DNA of 5,254 bases. It comes from Actinomycetes bacterium. GTDB taxonomy: Bacteria > Actinomycetota > Coriobacteriia > WRKU01. This document shows positions 4,282 through 5,254 of this stretch, one piece after another; within the stretch, counting starts at the first letter, position 1; the number at the start of each line of letters is the position of its first letter. Where the stretch lies: contig WQXV01000085.1 of assembly GCA_009781565.1 (NCBI GenBank), positions 1 through 5,254 on the forward strand. Direction: 5' to 3'. Position numbers and translations under genes: made by a program. The notes beneath the pieces were generated by a model. That model searched no databases, was not told the origin of the DNA, and was given only the letters and a program-made list of their open reading frames with translations.

Positions 4282-5235
4282 TTATTTTACAGTTTTCTCG
4301 CTCATCAGCTTGGTGGTACGGCTGATCTCGTCAAGATCGTAGGGCGTCTCTTGATAGACACAGTAGTTGAGCCAGTTGGTGAACAGCAGGTTCGAGTGGG
4401 CACGCCAACGCACATGCGGTTCACGGGAGGGGTCGTCATCGGGAAAGTAGTTGATCGGGATATCGATCTTCTTACCTGCGGCGATATCGCGCTCGTATTC
4501 TTGGCGCAGGGTATCGGAATCGTATTCACTGTGTCCAGTCACGAAGACACGACGACCATCAGGGGAGGCGGCAAGATACGCTCCTGCCTCATCACTTGAG
4601 GCGAGCAGCTCCAGACGCGGCTCGTTGATGATCGCCTGCTCATCGACCGTCGTATGACGACTGTGGGGAGCCCAGAACGCGTCATCGAAACCGCGGGTCA
4701 ACTTGTTCTTCGCATCGGTCACGGTGTGCAAAAACGAGCCGAACACCTTATGACCCAGCGGCTCCTTGTCGATACCATAGTGATGATAGAGACCTGCTTG
4801 CGCACCCCAGCAGATGAACAGGGTGCTAAAGACATTCTCGTCAGCCCAATCCATGATCTCGACCAGCTCGTCCCAGTAGGCGACATCCTCGAAGCGCATA
4901 TTCTCGACCGGCGCTCCGGTGATGATCAGACCGTCCCACTTCTCCTCGCGCGCCTGCTCGAAGGTGCGATAGAACACATCCAGATGCTGGGTGTCGGTAT
5001 GCGTCGGATGATAGCTCGCGGTCTGGATGAAGCGCACCTCGCTCTGCAGCGGCGAGTTGGACAGGGCACGCAACAGTTGCGTCTCGGTCGTGATCTTGGT
5101 CGGCATCAAATTAAGCACGAGGATACGAAGCGGGCGCACGTCCTGCGTCTCCGCGCGTGTATCGGTCATCACGAACACGTTCTCGTTGGCAAGTGTCTGC
5201 GCAGCTGGTAGGTTATCGGCGATCTTTACAGGCAT
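4282..5235 (-). CDS. metA: MetA-fold homoserine O-acyltransferase, probably acetyl-CoA dependent
   Basis: This enzyme of 317 residues transfers an acyl group from CoA to the hydroxyl of L-homoserine, the committed step of methionine synthesis. It is full-length for the family and keeps E. coli MetA numbering without gaps through the active site. Cys142 is in LFICWGAQAGLYHHYG, His235 and Glu237 in VTGHSEYD, and Lys47 in LMPTKITTETQ. Position 111 is Glu (GAPVENMRFEDVAYW); in this family Glu111 goes with acetyl-CoA use and Gly111 with succinyl-CoA. I therefore read it as homoserine O-acetyltransferase despite the succinyltransferase name usually given to this fold. ATG at 5235 is preceded on the minus strand by AAGGA with 6-nt spacing. 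Only 19 bp of upstream sequence are in the window, so promoter or riboswitch control cannot be judged. Confidence 0.95.
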   Translation of the reverse strand: MPVKIADNLPAAQTLANENVFVMTDTRAETQDVRPLRILVLNLMPTKITTETQLLRALSNSPLQSEVRFIQTASYHPTHTDTQHLDVFYRTFEQAREEKWDGLIITGAPVENMRFEDVAYWDELVEIMDWADENVFSTLFICWGAQAGLYHHYGIDKEPLGHKVFGSFLHTVTDAKNKLTRGFDDAFWAPHSRHTTVDEQAIINEPRLELLASSDEAGAYLAASPDGRRVFVTGHSEYDSDTLRQEYERDIAAGKKIDIPINYFPDDDPSREPHVRWRAHSNLLFTNWLNYCVYQETPYDLDEISRTTKLMSEKTVK

Positions 5236-5254
5236 GTGTTGTCCTTGTTCATCC

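Noticed and set aside
4654..5211. 185-codon open frame on the plus strand opposite metA
   Set aside because: It is antisense to a clear, full-length metA. The product has no recognisable motif and simply mirrors metA codons.

Overview
The window is a 5.25 kb stretch of bacterial chromosome with moderate GC (about half by eye) and compact gene packing. Genes are ATG-started with purine-rich Shine-Dalgarno sites, and two of the junctions are ATGA stop/start overlaps. The gene content is a PTS permease tail, an RDD membrane protein, a YtrA-type GntR regulator beside a DUF1648/DUF5808 membrane protein, and a MetA-type homoserine acyltransferase with the acetyl-CoA signature residue. This fits a Gram-positive anaerobe or commensal, either an actinobacterium of the Bifidobacterium/Coriobacteria sort or a Firmicute. 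The sequence alone does not settle the genus. No IS elements, CRISPR arrays, tRNA or rRNA genes were seen.

Layout, left to right. (1) 3-173: C-terminal end of a probable PTS EIIC permease. (2) 280-1055: a two-gene unit made of an RDD-family membrane protein and a 73-residue orphan protein overlapping it by ATGA. (3) A strong bidirectional terminator at 1145-1172 separates this unit from a convergent 80-residue orphan gene on the minus strand (1224-1466). (4) A 211-bp divergent control region (1467-1677) carries a near-perfect 21-bp palindrome. A possible extended -10 hexamer lies in each arm, one facing each way. (5) 1678-4141: a tight three-gene operon of cytosolic alpha/beta hydrolase, short GntR (YtrA-like) repressor and eight-TM DUF1648/DUF5808 membrane protein. 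(6) 138 bp of convergent spacer without a clear intrinsic terminator. (7) metA on the minus strand (4282-5235), with its own Shine-Dalgarno at the window edge.

The most interesting part is (3)-(5). A one-domain GntR regulator is co-transcribed with a membrane protein of an uncharacterised family and a hydrolase, and the divergent promoter has an operator-like dyad placed exactly on it. The likely logic is an autoregulated, membrane- or envelope-linked response module in which the regulator controls its own operon and perhaps the divergent 80-residue protein. The signal and the biochemical output are unknown. Separately, MetA has Glu at position 111, so the enzyme probably uses acetyl-CoA, although automatic annotation would usually call it a succinyltransferase.
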